Assembly (NCBI GenBank): GCA_014337915.1
Contig: QUBU01000001.1
Span: 248,001 to 312,000 of the forward strand
Reading direction: 5' to 3'
DNA length: 64,000 bases
DNA from: Gammaproteobacteria bacterium
GTDB lineage: Bacteria; Pseudomonadota; Gammaproteobacteria; Steroidobacterales; GCA-2729495
Shown: positions 52,336 through 61,248 of the stretch, piece after piece
How positions within the stretch are numbered: position 1 is the stretch's first letter
Layout of the letters: each line of letters begins with the position of its first letter
The notes under the pieces: model-generated
What the model was told of the DNA's origin: nothing
Seen by the model: only the letters and a program-made list of their open reading frames with translations
Databases searched by the model: none
Program-made: the position numbers and the translations under genes

Positions 52336-53277
52336 TCAGCCGACGCCCAGTTCGTCGCTGGTCGCGGTGGCCGGTCGCGCGACTTCCGCCTCGGCCTGCT
52401 GCAGCAGGCCGTGGTCGCCCTTGCCCCAGGCCGGCACCACCGTCGCCAGCCCGACCGAGACCGTGACGTAACGGCCGCAGGGCGAGCGCGGATGGTGTAT
52501 CGCCAGGTTGCGTACCCTGCGGGCGATCTGGCCGGCGAAATCACGCAGCTGCGTTTCCTCGCCACCACTCATCAGTGCGGCGAAGCGATTGTCGGCAACC
52601 CGTGCCGCCACATCGCCGGTACGCCGCAGCGAACCGCTGATGGCATGGGCGACCTTGCGCAGGCAGGAGTCCGCGGCGTGCTTGCCATACAGGTCCCGGT
52701 AGCGGTCGAGGGCATCGACCTGGAAAACGATGACGCTGATGCGCCGCTGCTCGCGGCTCGCCACGGACCAGTCGCGCTGCACGACCTCGAGGAAGGCCTG
52801 GCGGTTGGCGAGGCCGGTGATGGCATCACTGCGATCCAGCTGCCGCAGGCGCAGCTGTGCATCGCGCAACGCCGTGCGCAGCGTGTCTTCGCCGCCAGCA
52901 TCACCGGATCCCTGCTCCGCATCCACGGTCACCAGCCAGTAGGCGGGATGCCCGGGACGGTCGAACAGCGGCGATACCTGCAGGACCATGTCCACGGGCT
53001 CGCCGGAGCGTGACTGCCAGCGCTGGCGCAGGTGGCGCACCACCAGCGCCGGGCTGCCCAGCAGCCGTTCGCGCTGGGGTGCGAGTTCCTCCGGGTCCAT
53101 CAGCAGGCCATGCCATGGGCAACCGAGCAGCGTCGCCGTGTCCAGCCCGGTCAGGTGCCCGACGATGGAATTCATGTAGATGACCGGCCAGTGATCCTGG
53201 CGGGCATCGATGATCAGGGTTCCGAGCGGCAGCTGGTCCAGCGCCTGGATGAGGATATTTTTCTCGATATCTTTCAT
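52336..53277 (-). CDS. PAS protein with degenerate GGDEF domain (putative c-di-GMP receptor)
   Basis: 313 residues, soluble. Residues about 8-120 form a PAS domain (LGTLIIDARQDHWPVIYMNSIVGHLTGLDTA). Residues about 148-300 form a GGDEF-family domain with the usual DAITGLANRQAFL entry and VTVSVGLATV end, but the catalytic GG(D/E)EF motif reads ADNRF, so cyclase activity is not expected. Five residues before it the I-site RxxD is kept (RTGD), which in inactive homologues binds c-di-GMP. It is a candidate effector. It is convergent with csiV-like mfd genes and 174 bp from the hpt end. Confidence 0.8.
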   Translation of the reverse strand: MKDIEKNILIQALDQLPLGTLIIDARQDHWPVIYMNSIVGHLTGLDTATLLGCPWHGLLMDPEELAPQRERLLGSPALVVRHLRQRWQSRSGEPVDMVLQVSPLFDRPGHPAYWLVTVDAEQGSGDAGGEDTLRTALRDAQLRLRQLDRSDAITGLANRQAFLEVVQRDWSVASREQRRISVIVFQVDALDRYRDLYGKHAADSCLRKVAHAISGSLRRTGDVAARVADNRFAALMSGGEETQLRDFAGQIARRVRNLAIHHPRSPCGRYVTVSVGLATVVPAWGKGDHGLLQQAEAEVARPATATSDELGVG

Positions 53278-53420
53278 CAGCTTGATTACTGAACTTCAGG
53301 CGATTCCAGGCTGCTCCGCGGGCGCCTGCCCGCAGCGATTCCGGCGCGACATAAGGGCCAGGGGCCATCTTAGGCAGCAGCCGCCAGTGGGTCTGTGAAG
53401 CAGGTCACCGCCGCGTCAGT

Positions 53421-53460
53421 GGACCCCGGCTCCCGCGGGAGGGGTCCGGCGCTAGCGCCG
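53421..53460 (-). other. Nested palindromes at the end of hpt
   Basis: CGGCGCTAGCGCCG (53447-53460) is a perfect palindrome that contains the hpt stop codon TAG, and GGACCCC / GGGGTCC (53421-53427 / 53441-53447) encloses CTCCCGCGGGAG. Together they form strong RNA structure just at the end of the lepA-to-hpt operon; no U-tract. Confidence 0.45.
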
Positions 53461-54009
53461 CTGCGGGTCGCCGGCCGGATCCGCCAGCGCATGGATGCCG
53501 GGCAATTGTCGCCAGCGTTCCTGGAAATCCATGCCGCAGCCGAAAACGAAAACGTCATCGATCTCCAGCCCGACGAACTCGGGCAACGGCGCCGCCACCG
53601 GCCGCGGGTGGCGCTTGCGGGCGAGGACCGCGGTCACGACGCGCGCCGCGCCGGCCGCCTGGCAGTGGCGTCGTGCCTCGGCCAGCGTATGGCCAGCGTC
53701 GAAGATGTCGTCCACCAGCACCGCCACGCGCCCCTGCAGCGGTTGCCGCGGCCTGCTGATCCAGCGGATGTCACCGCCGGTGGTGCTGCTGCCATAGCGG
53801 GCCAGGTGGCAGTAGTCGAGGGCGAACGCGCCCTCCAGGCGCCGGGATATTTCCACCAGCGGAATCATGCCGCCGACCATGACGCCGATGAGCACGCAAT
53901 CCCCGGCGCTGACCAGCGGTTGCAGCCCGGCCGCCAGACGGGACCAGGCCTGCTCGACCTCGGTGGCGGACACCAGCAGGCGCGCGGCGGGAAACGGCGA
54001 CTCAGCCAT
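53452..54009 (-). CDS. hpt: Hypoxanthine-guanine phosphoribosyltransferase
   Basis: 185 residues. It salvages hypoxanthine and guanine with PRPP. The PRPP loop VAVLVDDIFDAGHTL is near residue 105, and the substrate loop VMVGGMIPLVEIS and the C-terminal FVFGCGMDFQERWRQLPGI (base-stacking region of HPRT) are present. It is the last gene of the long operon and its ATG overlaps the nagZ stop by 8 bp. Confidence 0.88.
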   Translation of the reverse strand: MAESPFPAARLLVSATEVEQAWSRLAAGLQPLVSAGDCVLIGVMVGGMIPLVEISRRLEGAFALDYCHLARYGSSTTGGDIRWISRPRQPLQGRVAVLVDDIFDAGHTLAEARRHCQAAGAARVVTAVLARKRHPRPVAAPLPEFVGLEIDDVFVFGCGMDFQERWRQLPGIHALADPAGDPQRR

Positions 54010-55051
54010 GCAACTCTAGGGATGGACGGCCCAGGGCGGCCGCCAGCTGCGCCGTGGCCTGTTGCCAGTCGCGGCTCTCGCGCAGCGCGGGCAGACCCTG
54101 GTCGCGTGGTGGCCGGGCCCGCAAGGCCACCAGCCTGGCATGCGCGGCCGGATCGCTGAACCCGGCAAGGTCGGCAAGCGTGGCGGCCGCAGCAGTTGGG
54201 TCGTTGCAGACCAGGGCCATGTCCGCTCCGGCCTCCAGCGCCAGGCGTACACGCCCGGATACGCTGCCACCGACGGCGGCGCCCGCCATGCTCAGATCGT
54301 CCGTGAAGATCGCCCCCTGGAAGCCGAGGCGCTGGCGGAGCTGGCCACGCAGCCACAGCGGCGACAGGCTGGCGATGCGTGCATCGATCCTGGGAAACTG
54401 CAGGTGGGCGACCATGACAGCGGCGAGCCCGTGATCGATCAGGCGCCGATAGGGCGTGATGTCTTCGTCGATCTCGGCCAGCGAGCGCCGGTCCACCGGC
54501 AGCTCGTGGTGCGAGTCGGCGGTCACGGCACCGTGGCCGGGGAAATGCTTGGCCACGGCCGCCATGCCTGCCGCGCGCATGCCCTGCATGTAGGACAGCG
54601 CCAGGCTGGCCACGGCCTCGGGGTCGCGGTGCAGGGCGCGGTCGCCGATGACACCGCTCACGCCCCAGTCGAGGTCGACGCAGGGCGCAAAGCTGAGGTC
54701 GATGCCGTCCTCGACCAGCTCGGCCGCCATGATCCAGCCGCAGGCGAAGGCGAGGTGCCGCCCGCGGTCGGCGTCCTGGTCGTACTCATGCCCGAGCCAG
54801 CGCAGCGCCGGCAACACGGTGAAACCCGCACGGAAGCGCTGCACGCGGCCGCCTTCCTGGTCCACGGCGATCAGTGGCGCCGGGTGGCGCACGGCGCGGA
54901 TCTCGGCGGTGAGGGCCCGCAGCTGCCCACGGTCCTGGAAATTCCGGGCGAAGAGGATGACGCCACCCACCAGTGGGTCGGCCAGGCGCTCGCGTTCCTC
55001 CTCCGTCAGGGCCAGGCCCTGGACGTCGATCATCAGCGGTCCAAGTGTCAT
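54002..55051 (-). CDS. nagZ: Beta-N-acetylhexosaminidase NagZ
   Basis: 349 residues, cytosolic glycoside hydrolase family 3. NagZ removes GlcNAc from 1,6-anhydroMurNAc peptides imported from peptidoglycan turnover. Motifs: LIAVDQEGGRVQRF, KHFPGHGAVTADSH (with the His used with Asp for acid/base catalysis) and the nucleophile Asp in IFTDDLSM. In many species its products control ampC. Here it is beside a cytosolic YkuD enzyme, so the two likely work in the same recycling route. Confidence 0.96.
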   Translation of the reverse strand: MTLGPLMIDVQGLALTEEERERLADPLVGGVILFARNFQDRGQLRALTAEIRAVRHPAPLIAVDQEGGRVQRFRAGFTVLPALRWLGHEYDQDADRGRHLAFACGWIMAAELVEDGIDLSFAPCVDLDWGVSGVIGDRALHRDPEAVASLALSYMQGMRAAGMAAVAKHFPGHGAVTADSHHELPVDRRSLAEIDEDITPYRRLIDHGLAAVMVAHLQFPRIDARIASLSPLWLRGQLRQRLGFQGAIFTDDLSMAGAAVGGSVSGRVRLALEAGADMALVCNDPTAAAATLADLAGFSDPAAHARLVALRARPPRDQGLPALRESRDWQQATAQLAAALGRPSLELHG

Positions 55052-55081
55052 GGGATCACGCGCCTCACCGGGCTGCGGCGG

Positions 55082-55567
55082 TCAGGGCACGATGTCGACT
55101 GCGGTACCGGGGCCAATCCGGTCGAACAGTTCAATGACATCCGCATTGCGCATTCTGATGCAGCCGTGGGAAAAAGGCACCCCCATGGGTTCGCTGTCCG
55201 GCGTGCCGTGGATATAGATGTAGCGGCGCATGCTGTCGACCTCGCCGAGGCGGTTACGGCCGGGCTCGGTGCCCGATAGCCAGAGGATGCGGCTGAGGAT
55301 CCAGTCACGCCCGGGATGGCTTGCGGCGAGCGCCGGCGTCCACACCTCGCCCGTCGGCCGGCGGCCGCGCAGCACGGCGGCAACCGGCAGACCGGCGCCG
55401 ATGCAGGCGCGCACGACGTGCCGGCCGCGCGGCGTGCAGCCGCTGCCGAGCCGCTCGCCCGGCCCGAAACGCGAGGTGGACACGGAGTATCCCGTACGGC
55501 CTGTGGTCGCACCGAGGACCTCGAGGCGCTGCTCGGTCAGGATGATGCGCAGCTGTGGCCGGGCCAC
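55082..55567 (-). CDS. Cytoplasmic YkuD protein, ElsL-like L,D-carboxypeptidase candidate
   Basis: 161 residues, starting at GTG 55567, six bases after the rlmD stop. It is a single YkuD domain: SVSTSRFGPGERLGSGCTPRGRH, WILSRILWL, then YIYIHGTPDSEP and the nucleophile motif SHGCIRMRN. No signal peptide or membrane helix is present, so it stays in the cytoplasm, unlike transpeptidases that cross-link the wall. In Acinetobacter, signal-less YkuD ElsL is an L,D-carboxypeptidase of muropeptide recycling that replaces LdcA. The adjacent nagZ gene supports the same role here. It could instead be a free-standing transpeptidase of unknown target. Confidence 0.75.
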   Translation of the reverse strand: MARPQLRIILTEQRLEVLGATTGRTGYSVSTSRFGPGERLGSGCTPRGRHVVRACIGAGLPVAAVLRGRRPTGEVWTPALAASHPGRDWILSRILWLSGTEPGRNRLGEVDSMRRYIYIHGTPDSEPMGVPFSHGCIRMRNADVIELFDRIGPGTAVDIVP

Positions 55568-55572
55568 GAGGT

Positions 55573-56913
55573 TCAGGGCCTCTCGAACAGCGCCATGGAC
55601 TCGACGTGGCTCGTGGACGGGAACATGTCGAGGATGCCGGTCGCAGCCAGGCGATAACCGTGGCCGTGCACCAGCGTGGCGGCATCGCGGGCCAGCGTGC
55701 CGGTGTGGCAGGACACGTAGAGGATGTGCCGGGCTCTGGTCTGCACCAGCGGATCGATGATGGCGGCTGCTCCCGCCCGCGGGGGGTCCAGCAACACCGC
55801 GTCGAACCGCTGCCCGGCCCAGGGAACCGCGCCGTCCGCCGTGGACAGGTCCGCCAGGGCGAACGCCGCGTTGCCAATGCCGTTGCGCCGCGCATTGTCC
55901 CTTGCCCGCTCGATCATCGGCGCTGCCCCCTCCACGCCCAGCACCGTCCCGGCGCGTTGCGCCAGCGGCAGGGTGAAGTTGCCAATACCGCAGTACAGGT
56001 CGAGCAGGCGCATGCCGGCCGCGGGTGCCAGCAGTTCCAGCGCCAGCCCCACCATGCTGTCGTTGATCGCGCCGTTGACCTGGATGAAATCGGTAGGACC
56101 GAATCCCATGCGCAGGCCGGTGCCGGCGATGCCGTACCAGAGCTCACCGCCATCCACTTCCGCATCCAGCGGCTGCAGGGAATCCGGGCCACCGCCCTGC
56201 AGCAGCACCCGCAGGCCATGCTGCTGGCGGAAGGCGCGCAACGCCGCGAGGTCCGCCGGGCCTGGTGGCTCCAGCACGCGGAACACCAGCACCGTGGCGT
56301 TGTCCGCGACGGCCACCTCCACCTGCGGTATCCGCTGGCGTATCGCCAGGCTGCCGATCAGGTCGCCGAGCGGGCCCAGCAGCGCAGCGAGCGCCGGGTG
56401 CAGCGTCTCGCAGCTGCGCATGTCGGTGATCCAGGAGCCATGGCGCTCGGAGAATCCCACCAGCACCCGGCCCTTGCCTGCGACGTAACGCGCACCGAGG
56501 CGCGCGCGCCGGCGGTAGCCCCAGGCAGGCCCCGTCACCGCCGGCATCAGCCGGTCGGGAACCACGGCGGCAATGCGCTTCAGGCTCTCCACCAGCGTGC
56601 GCTCCTTGAGCGCCAGTTGTGCGGCCGGCGACAGGTGCTGCAGGCTGCAACCCCCGCAAGTACCAAAGTACTGGCAGCGCGGCGCCACCCGCTGCGGCGC
56701 CGGCCGATCGATCGCCAGCAGTTCGGCCTCGTCGTAGTCGCGATGTGCACGCACGCGCCGGAAAGTCACCGTCTCGCCGCCGATGGCGCCGTCGATGAAG
56801 ACACGCTTGCCATCGCTGCTGGCCAGGCCCTGACCTTCGATAGTCATGTCCTGCACCAGGTCCGTCTCCGGCGCTGCGTGCTGCAACCTGCGGATCGCGC
56901 GGCGGCCGCCCAT
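55573..56913 (-). CDS. rlmD: 23S rRNA (uracil-1939-C5) methyltransferase
   Basis: 446 residues. RlmD methylates U1939 of 23S rRNA using SAM and a 4Fe-4S cluster. A TRAM domain (about 20-70) is followed by the cluster cysteines CQYFGTCGGC and RSCETLHP, then the methyltransferase domain with LDLYCGIGNFTLPLA, LLDPPRAGA and the catalytic VSCHTGTLARDA. It starts 5 bp after the exonuclease gene and is co-oriented with LDT and nagZ. Confidence 0.93.
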   Translation of the reverse strand: MGGRRAIRRLQHAAPETDLVQDMTIEGQGLASSDGKRVFIDGAIGGETVTFRRVRAHRDYDEAELLAIDRPAPQRVAPRCQYFGTCGGCSLQHLSPAAQLALKERTLVESLKRIAAVVPDRLMPAVTGPAWGYRRRARLGARYVAGKGRVLVGFSERHGSWITDMRSCETLHPALAALLGPLGDLIGSLAIRQRIPQVEVAVADNATVLVFRVLEPPGPADLAALRAFRQQHGLRVLLQGGGPDSLQPLDAEVDGGELWYGIAGTGLRMGFGPTDFIQVNGAINDSMVGLALELLAPAAGMRLLDLYCGIGNFTLPLAQRAGTVLGVEGAAPMIERARDNARRNGIGNAAFALADLSTADGAVPWAGQRFDAVLLDPPRAGAAAIIDPLVQTRARHILYVSCHTGTLARDAATLVHGHGYRLAATGILDMFPSTSHVESMALFERP

Positions 56914-56918
56914 TCCGG

Positions 56919-57710
56919 TCAGCCGCCCACGGCCGCCGTGGCATTGCGCCAGGCTTCCAGGAATGTGCTGAGATGCGGCTGGCCCGAGGCACCGAGCAGC
57001 TCGCGCACCCGGTCGAGCTCGCGCTCGAGGCCGGCCTGGTCCAGCAGGCCACGGATGTGCTGGAAGCGCAGGTACACCAGCCAGGTATTGACCACGTCGG
57101 TCTCACAGTAGTTGCGGATCTCGACGATGCGCCCCTCCTGCCAGGCCTCCCAGACCCTGCTGCCTTCCATGCCCATCTTGCCGGGAAAGCCCAGCATCAC
57201 GGCGATGGCATCGAGGCCGGCGCGGCCGCGCCCCTGGAAACCCGAGAGCACGTCCATGAGGTCGGTGTGCCGCCAGTGGAAGCGGCTGAGGTAGTTGTTG
57301 AAGCGGAACTCGCGATCCTCGTCGCCGACATCCCAGTAGCGATGCGACACGACCCCATGCAGCAACGCCCGGTAGTGCAGCACCGGCAGATCGAAGCCGG
57401 CACCGTTCCAGGACACCAGATCCGGCGTGTAGCGGTCGATGCCATCGAAGAAACGGCGGACCAGTTCGCCCTCGTCGCTGTCCGGGCTGCCGAGGCTCCA
57501 GACCTTCAGCTCGTCCTGGCGGCGGAGCACGACCGAGATGGCAACGATGCGCTGCTGGTACAGCGGCAGGAACTCGCTGCCCGTCGCCTGCAGCTGCTGG
57601 AAGGCCATGGCCTTGGCGACATCGGCATCGGCGATGCCCTCGAGGTTGTACAGGCGCCGGCCCAGTGCCACGTCGGGAATGGTCTCGATGTCGAACACCA
57701 GCGTCGTCAT
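56919..57710 (-). CDS. Predicted 3'-5' exonuclease, PolB-like (DnaQ fold)
   Basis: 263 residues from ATG 57710. The three exonuclease motifs are present: FDIETIPD (Exo I), LVSWNGAGFDLPVL (Exo II) and YCETDVVNTWLV (Exo III), as in the proofreading domain of family B polymerases, with no polymerase domain attached. The family is annotated as predicted 3'-5' exonuclease related to PolB. Its start overlaps the acpS stop (ATGA). The target nucleic acid is not known; the DNA-repair context (recO nearby) fits but does not prove a role. Confidence 0.88.
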   Translation of the reverse strand: MTTLVFDIETIPDVALGRRLYNLEGIADADVAKAMAFQQLQATGSEFLPLYQQRIVAISVVLRRQDELKVWSLGSPDSDEGELVRRFFDGIDRYTPDLVSWNGAGFDLPVLHYRALLHGVVSHRYWDVGDEDREFRFNNYLSRFHWRHTDLMDVLSGFQGRGRAGLDAIAVMLGFPGKMGMEGSRVWEAWQEGRIVEIRNYCETDVVNTWLVYLRFQHIRGLLDQAGLERELDRVRELLGASGQPHLSTFLEAWRNATAAVGG

Positions 57711-58105
57711 GGACACCCGCCCTGCTCCTTGCGCATCAGCACGGCCACCGCGACCACCAGCCCGGCCTCGTCGGACAGCGTCAGGTGGCCGGCGCCAATC
57801 CCGAGTTCGTCGCAACGGCGGCGGCCGCGGGCGGAATAGATGATCTCGGGCCGGCCCAGTGCGTCGGGTGCGACGCCGGCGTCGCGGATCCACATGCCGT
57901 TGGCGAAGCCGGTGCCCATGGCCTTGACGATGGCTTCCTTGGCGGCAAAGCGCATGGCGAGGAAGCGCACCGGCTGCTGCGAGTTCCGGAACTGCATGAG
58001 TTCCTCGGGCATGAGCAGCCGCTGCGCGAAGCGTTCGCCATAGCGGGCAAACGCCGCGGCGATGCGCTCCGTCCGCAGGATGTCGGTGCCGATGCCGTGG
58101 ATCAT
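57707..58105 (-). CDS. acpS: Holo-[acyl-carrier-protein] synthase
   Basis: 132 residues. AcpS transfers 4'-phosphopantetheine from CoA to ACP. The metal-binding [11 protein letters not shown] and [16 protein letters not shown] motifs are intact. Overlaps by 4 bp with both pdxJ and the exonuclease gene suggest a single translationally coupled unit. pdxJ-acpS is a standard pair in proteobacteria. Confidence 0.96.
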   Translation of the reverse strand: MIHGIGTDILRTERIAAAFARYGERFAQRLLMPEELMQFRNSQQPVRFLAMRFAAKEAIVKAMGTGFANGMWIRDAGVAPDALGRPEIIYSARGRRRCDELGIGAGHLTLSDEAGLVVAVAVLMRKEQGGCP

Positions 58106-58836
58106 GGCGACCGGGCGGCGAGCATCAGGCGCTTCATGGTTGCCACGGCCGTGGCCAGGCCGTCGAACACCGCCCGCGCCACGATGGCATGGCCGATGTT
58201 GAGCTCGGAAATTTCCGGCAGCGCCGCCACCGGCTGCACGTTGTGGTAATGCAGACCGTGGCCGGCATGCACGTCGAACCCGAGGCTGGCTGCGTGCCGT
58301 GCCGCCTGCCGCAGGCGTTCCAGCTCCCGGGCCTGGGCTGCGGCGTCGGCGGCCTCGGCGTAGCGCCCGGTGTGCAGCTCGACGCTGCGCACTCCGGCCG
58401 CCGCGCAGGCATCCACCTGCGCGGGATCCGGATCGATGAACGGCGCAACGCGAATGCCGACGGCGGCGAGCCTGGCAACGGCCTCGCGCACCCGGCCGAG
58501 GTCGGCGGCAACGTCCAGCCCGCCTTCAGTGGTCAGCTCCTCGCGGCGTTCCGGCACCAGGCAGCAGTCCGCCGGCCGCAGCGTCTCGGCCAGGCGCAGC
58601 ACCGGCTCGGCCAGCGCCATCTCGAGATTCATGCGCGTCTGCAGGGTCCGCGCCAGCAGCTCGAGGTCGCGCTCCTGGATGTGGCGGCGGTCCTCGCGCA
58701 GGTGCACCGTGATGCTGTCGGCACCGGACTGCTCGGCGACCCAGGCGGCCATGACCGGGTCGGGAAACCGGGTACCACGCGCCTGGCGCAGGGTGGCGAC
58801 GTGATCGACGTTGACGCCGAGATGGATGCTGCTCAT
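58102..58836 (-). CDS. pdxJ: Pyridoxine 5'-phosphate synthase
   Basis: 244 residues, TIM barrel. PdxJ makes pyridoxine 5'-phosphate from 1-deoxyxylulose 5-phosphate and 3-amino-2-oxopropyl phosphate. Motifs: [49 protein letters not shown] and [11 protein letters not shown]. It follows recO with a 98-bp gap and overlaps acpS. Confidence 0.97.
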   Translation of the reverse strand: MSSIHLGVNVDHVATLRQARGTRFPDPVMAAWVAEQSGADSITVHLREDRRHIQERDLELLARTLQTRMNLEMALAEPVLRLAETLRPADCCLVPERREELTTEGGLDVAADLGRVREAVARLAAVGIRVAPFIDPDPAQVDACAAAGVRSVELHTGRYAEAADAAAQARELERLRQAARHAASLGFDVHAGHGLHYHNVQPVAALPEISELNIGHAIVARAVFDGLATAVATMKRLMLAARSP

Positions 58837-58934
58837 GTCTCGCGGGATTCCCTGGTGGCCGCCCGGTCCGGGCCTGTGCCGGCCGGGGGGCGCATGATCT
58901 CACCGGCCCGGCGCAGGGCGCAACGCACCAGCCC

Positions 58935-59651
58935 TCAGCGGCGCATGGCTCTGGCCACCCGGCGCGTCTGCAACGGCTGGCCGCCGAGGTGGTGGTCGAG
59001 CACGGCACGCAGCAGTCGGCGCGCGGTGGCCGCGGCCCCGGCGTCGTCGAACTCGCCACGGCCGATGGCGAGCAGTTCGCTGCCACCGTAGGTCGCTGCG
59101 TCATCGACGTCGGCGACGATGGGTCCGCGCTCCACGACGTAGCGGTAACGGCCACCGGGTTCCAGCGGCCGGCCGGACAGTGCCTCGTGATCGAGGTTCA
59201 GGCCATAGCCCGACTCGGCCAGCAGCAGCATTTCAAAGCCGCGCAGCACCGGCTCGGCCCCTACCCCGCCATCGAGGCGGGCCAGTGCCTGGGCGTAGGC
59301 GCCGAAGACCTGCGGATGCGGGTCACCCCGGTGCAGGAAGCGCAGCAGCAGCTCGTTGAGGTAGAAGCCCGACAGCAGGCAGTCACCCGCCAGTTCCAGC
59401 GGCACGGCCGCGGCCTCCGCCGCAGCCAGCGTCATCAGGCCACCGGCGCGCCCCGACCAGGACAGGAGCAGCGGCCGGAACGGCTGCAGCAGCGGCCGCA
59501 ACCGGCTCCGCGGCCGGCGCACCCCACGCGCCACCAGGCTCACCCGGCCATGGTCGCGGCTGAACACCTCCAGCAGCTCGCTGGTCTCGCGGTAGGCCCG
59601 GCCGTGCAGCACGAACCCCGGCTCCAGCAGCACGCGCTCGATGCTGCTCAA
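58935..59651 (-). CDS. recO: DNA repair protein RecO
   Basis: 238 residues. RecO anneals ssDNA and, with RecR, loads RecA in the RecF pathway. The N-terminal OB fold (LEPGFVLHGRAYRETSELLEVFSRDHGRVSLVARG) and the helical domain are visible. The zinc cysteines found in some phyla are absent, as is normal in Gammaproteobacteria. The start is TTG 59651, overlapping the era stop by 4 bp. Confidence 0.94.
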   Translation of the reverse strand: MSSIERVLLEPGFVLHGRAYRETSELLEVFSRDHGRVSLVARGVRRPRSRLRPLLQPFRPLLLSWSGRAGGLMTLAAAEAAAVPLELAGDCLLSGFYLNELLLRFLHRGDPHPQVFGAYAQALARLDGGVGAEPVLRGFEMLLLAESGYGLNLDHEALSGRPLEPGGRYRYVVERGPIVADVDDAATYGGSELLAIGRGEFDDAGAAATARRLLRAVLDHHLGGQPLQTRRVARAMRR

Positions 59652-60553
59652 GATTCGTCCTCATAGCCGAACTGGCGCAGGGCACGCGCGTCGTCGGCCC
59701 AGTTGCGGCGCACCTTGACGTGCGTCTGCAGGAAGACCTTCTTGCCGAGGAATGCCTCGAGATCCAGGCGCGCCGCCTGGCCGATCGCCTTGAGCCGCTC
59801 GCCGCCCCGCCCGAGCACGATGGGGCGCTGCGAGTCCTTGGCAACCCAGATCCGGGCATCGATGCTCGCGAGCCGCTCGCCATCCTCGACGGCGCCGATC
59901 TCCACCGCCAGCCCGTAGGGCACCTCGCGCTCCAGCGCCGCCATGAGCTTCTCGCGCAGGATCTCGCCGATGCGAAAGTCCCGGCCCCGATCGGTCTTCA
60001 TGTCCTCCGGATAGAAGCGCTCCCCGGCCGGCAGCCGCGCCAGGATCAGCTCCATGAGTCGCTCGAGGTTCTCGGACTCCAGCGCCGAGACCGGCACGAT
60101 CTCGGCGAACAGCTGGCGCGCCTGGACGGCCTCCAGCAGCGGCAGCATCTTCGACCGCGGCCGCACCAGGTCGGTCTTGTTGACCACGAGGATCATCGGC
60201 GCCGCGACCCTGGAAAGCCGTTGCAGCACATGCTCGTCCGCAGCATGCCAACCGCTGGCTTCGATGACAAAGAGCACCACGTCGGCATCGGCCAGCGAGC
60301 TCGCAGCAGCACGATTCATGGTGCGGTTGATGAGCTTGCGCGCGTTGCCGTGCAGGCCCGGGGTATCGACGAATACCACCTGGCTGTCGCTGCGGCTGCG
60401 AATGCCGAGGATACGGTGGCGTGTGGTCTGCGGCCGCGCGGTGACGATGCTGACCTTCTCGCCAACCAGCGCGTTGACCAGCGTCGACTTGCCGGTGTTC
60501 GGACGACCAACCACGGCGACGAAGCCCGACCGGAAGCTGCCCGCCCCCGTCAT
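59648..60553 (-). CDS. era: GTPase Era
   Basis: 301 residues from ATG 60553. Era is an essential GTPase for 30S assembly that binds the 16S rRNA 3' end. GTPase motifs: G1 VVGRPNTGKSTLVN, G3 VDTPGLH, G4 NKTDLV; the C-terminal KH domain has VLGRGGERLKAIGQAAR and KKVFLQTHVKVRRNW. It overlaps both rnc and recO by 4 bp. An upstream frame to 60766 lies inside rnc and is not used. Confidence 0.97.
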   Translation of the reverse strand: MTGAGSFRSGFVAVVGRPNTGKSTLVNALVGEKVSIVTARPQTTRHRILGIRSRSDSQVVFVDTPGLHGNARKLINRTMNRAAASSLADADVVLFVIEASGWHAADEHVLQRLSRVAAPMILVVNKTDLVRPRSKMLPLLEAVQARQLFAEIVPVSALESENLERLMELILARLPAGERFYPEDMKTDRGRDFRIGEILREKLMAALEREVPYGLAVEIGAVEDGERLASIDARIWVAKDSQRPIVLGRGGERLKAIGQAARLDLEAFLGKKVFLQTHVKVRRNWADDARALRQFGYEDES

Positions 60554-61248
60554 GGCGCCGTAGTATCCGGTTGCCCGGCGCCGACCTGCTCCAGGGCGCG
60601 CTGTGCGGCGTCCTGCTCGGCGATGCGCCGGCTGGCGCCATGGCCACCCACCGCGAGGCCCAGCGAGTCGATTTCGCAGACCACCTCGAAGGTCTGCGCG
60701 TGCGCGGCACCGGCGACGTTTCTGACGGCGTAGGACGGTGGACGATGCCCTCGCGCCTGCAGCCACTCCTGCAGCCTGGTCTTGGGATCGCGGAGGTCCT
60801 CCTCTGCCGGAAGGTCCTCCAGGCGGCTGGCATAAAGGCGCAGCACCACGGCTTCGGCCGCCGCCATCCCGCTGTCGAGATAGATGGCGCCGAGGACTGC
60901 TTCCAGGGCATTGGACAGGATCGACGAGCGCTGGTGGCCACCGGTGCGGGCCTCGCCACTACCCAGCCGGACGAGGTCGCCGAGGCCGATCTCGCGGGCC
61001 ATGTCCGCCAGTGTTTCGCCGCGTACCAGCCGGGAGCGGATCCGGCTCAGCAGGCCCTCGCCGGCCTCGGGGCGGCGCCGGTACACGGCATCCGCAATCA
61101 CCAGGCCGAGCACCGCGTCGCCGAGGAACTCGAGGCGCTCGTTGTTGCAGGCCGATACGCTGCGGTGGGTCAGGGCGAGGTCAAGGAGATCCTGGCGAAT
61201 GAAGCGGTAGCCGAGCCGGTCCTCGGCCCAGCGCAGCGCCGCCTTCAC
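60550..61248 (-). CDS. rnc: Ribonuclease III
   Basis: 232 residues. RNase III cuts double-stranded RNA in rRNA processing. The signature NERLEFLGDAVLGLVIADA, the second acidic site in EAVLGAIYLDSG and a C-terminal dsRBD (DPKTRLQEWLQARG, GHGASRRIAEQDAAQRALEQV) are present. It begins at GTG 61248, overlapping the DUF4845 stop by 4 bp. Confidence 0.97.
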   Translation of the reverse strand: MKAALRWAEDRLGYRFIRQDLLDLALTHRSVSACNNERLEFLGDAVLGLVIADAVYRRRPEAGEGLLSRIRSRLVRGETLADMAREIGLGDLVRLGSGEARTGGHQRSSILSNALEAVLGAIYLDSGMAAAEAVVLRLYASRLEDLPAEEDLRDPKTRLQEWLQARGHRPPSYAVRNVAGAAHAQTFEVVCEIDSLGLAVGGHGASRRIAEQDAAQRALEQVGAGQPDTTAP

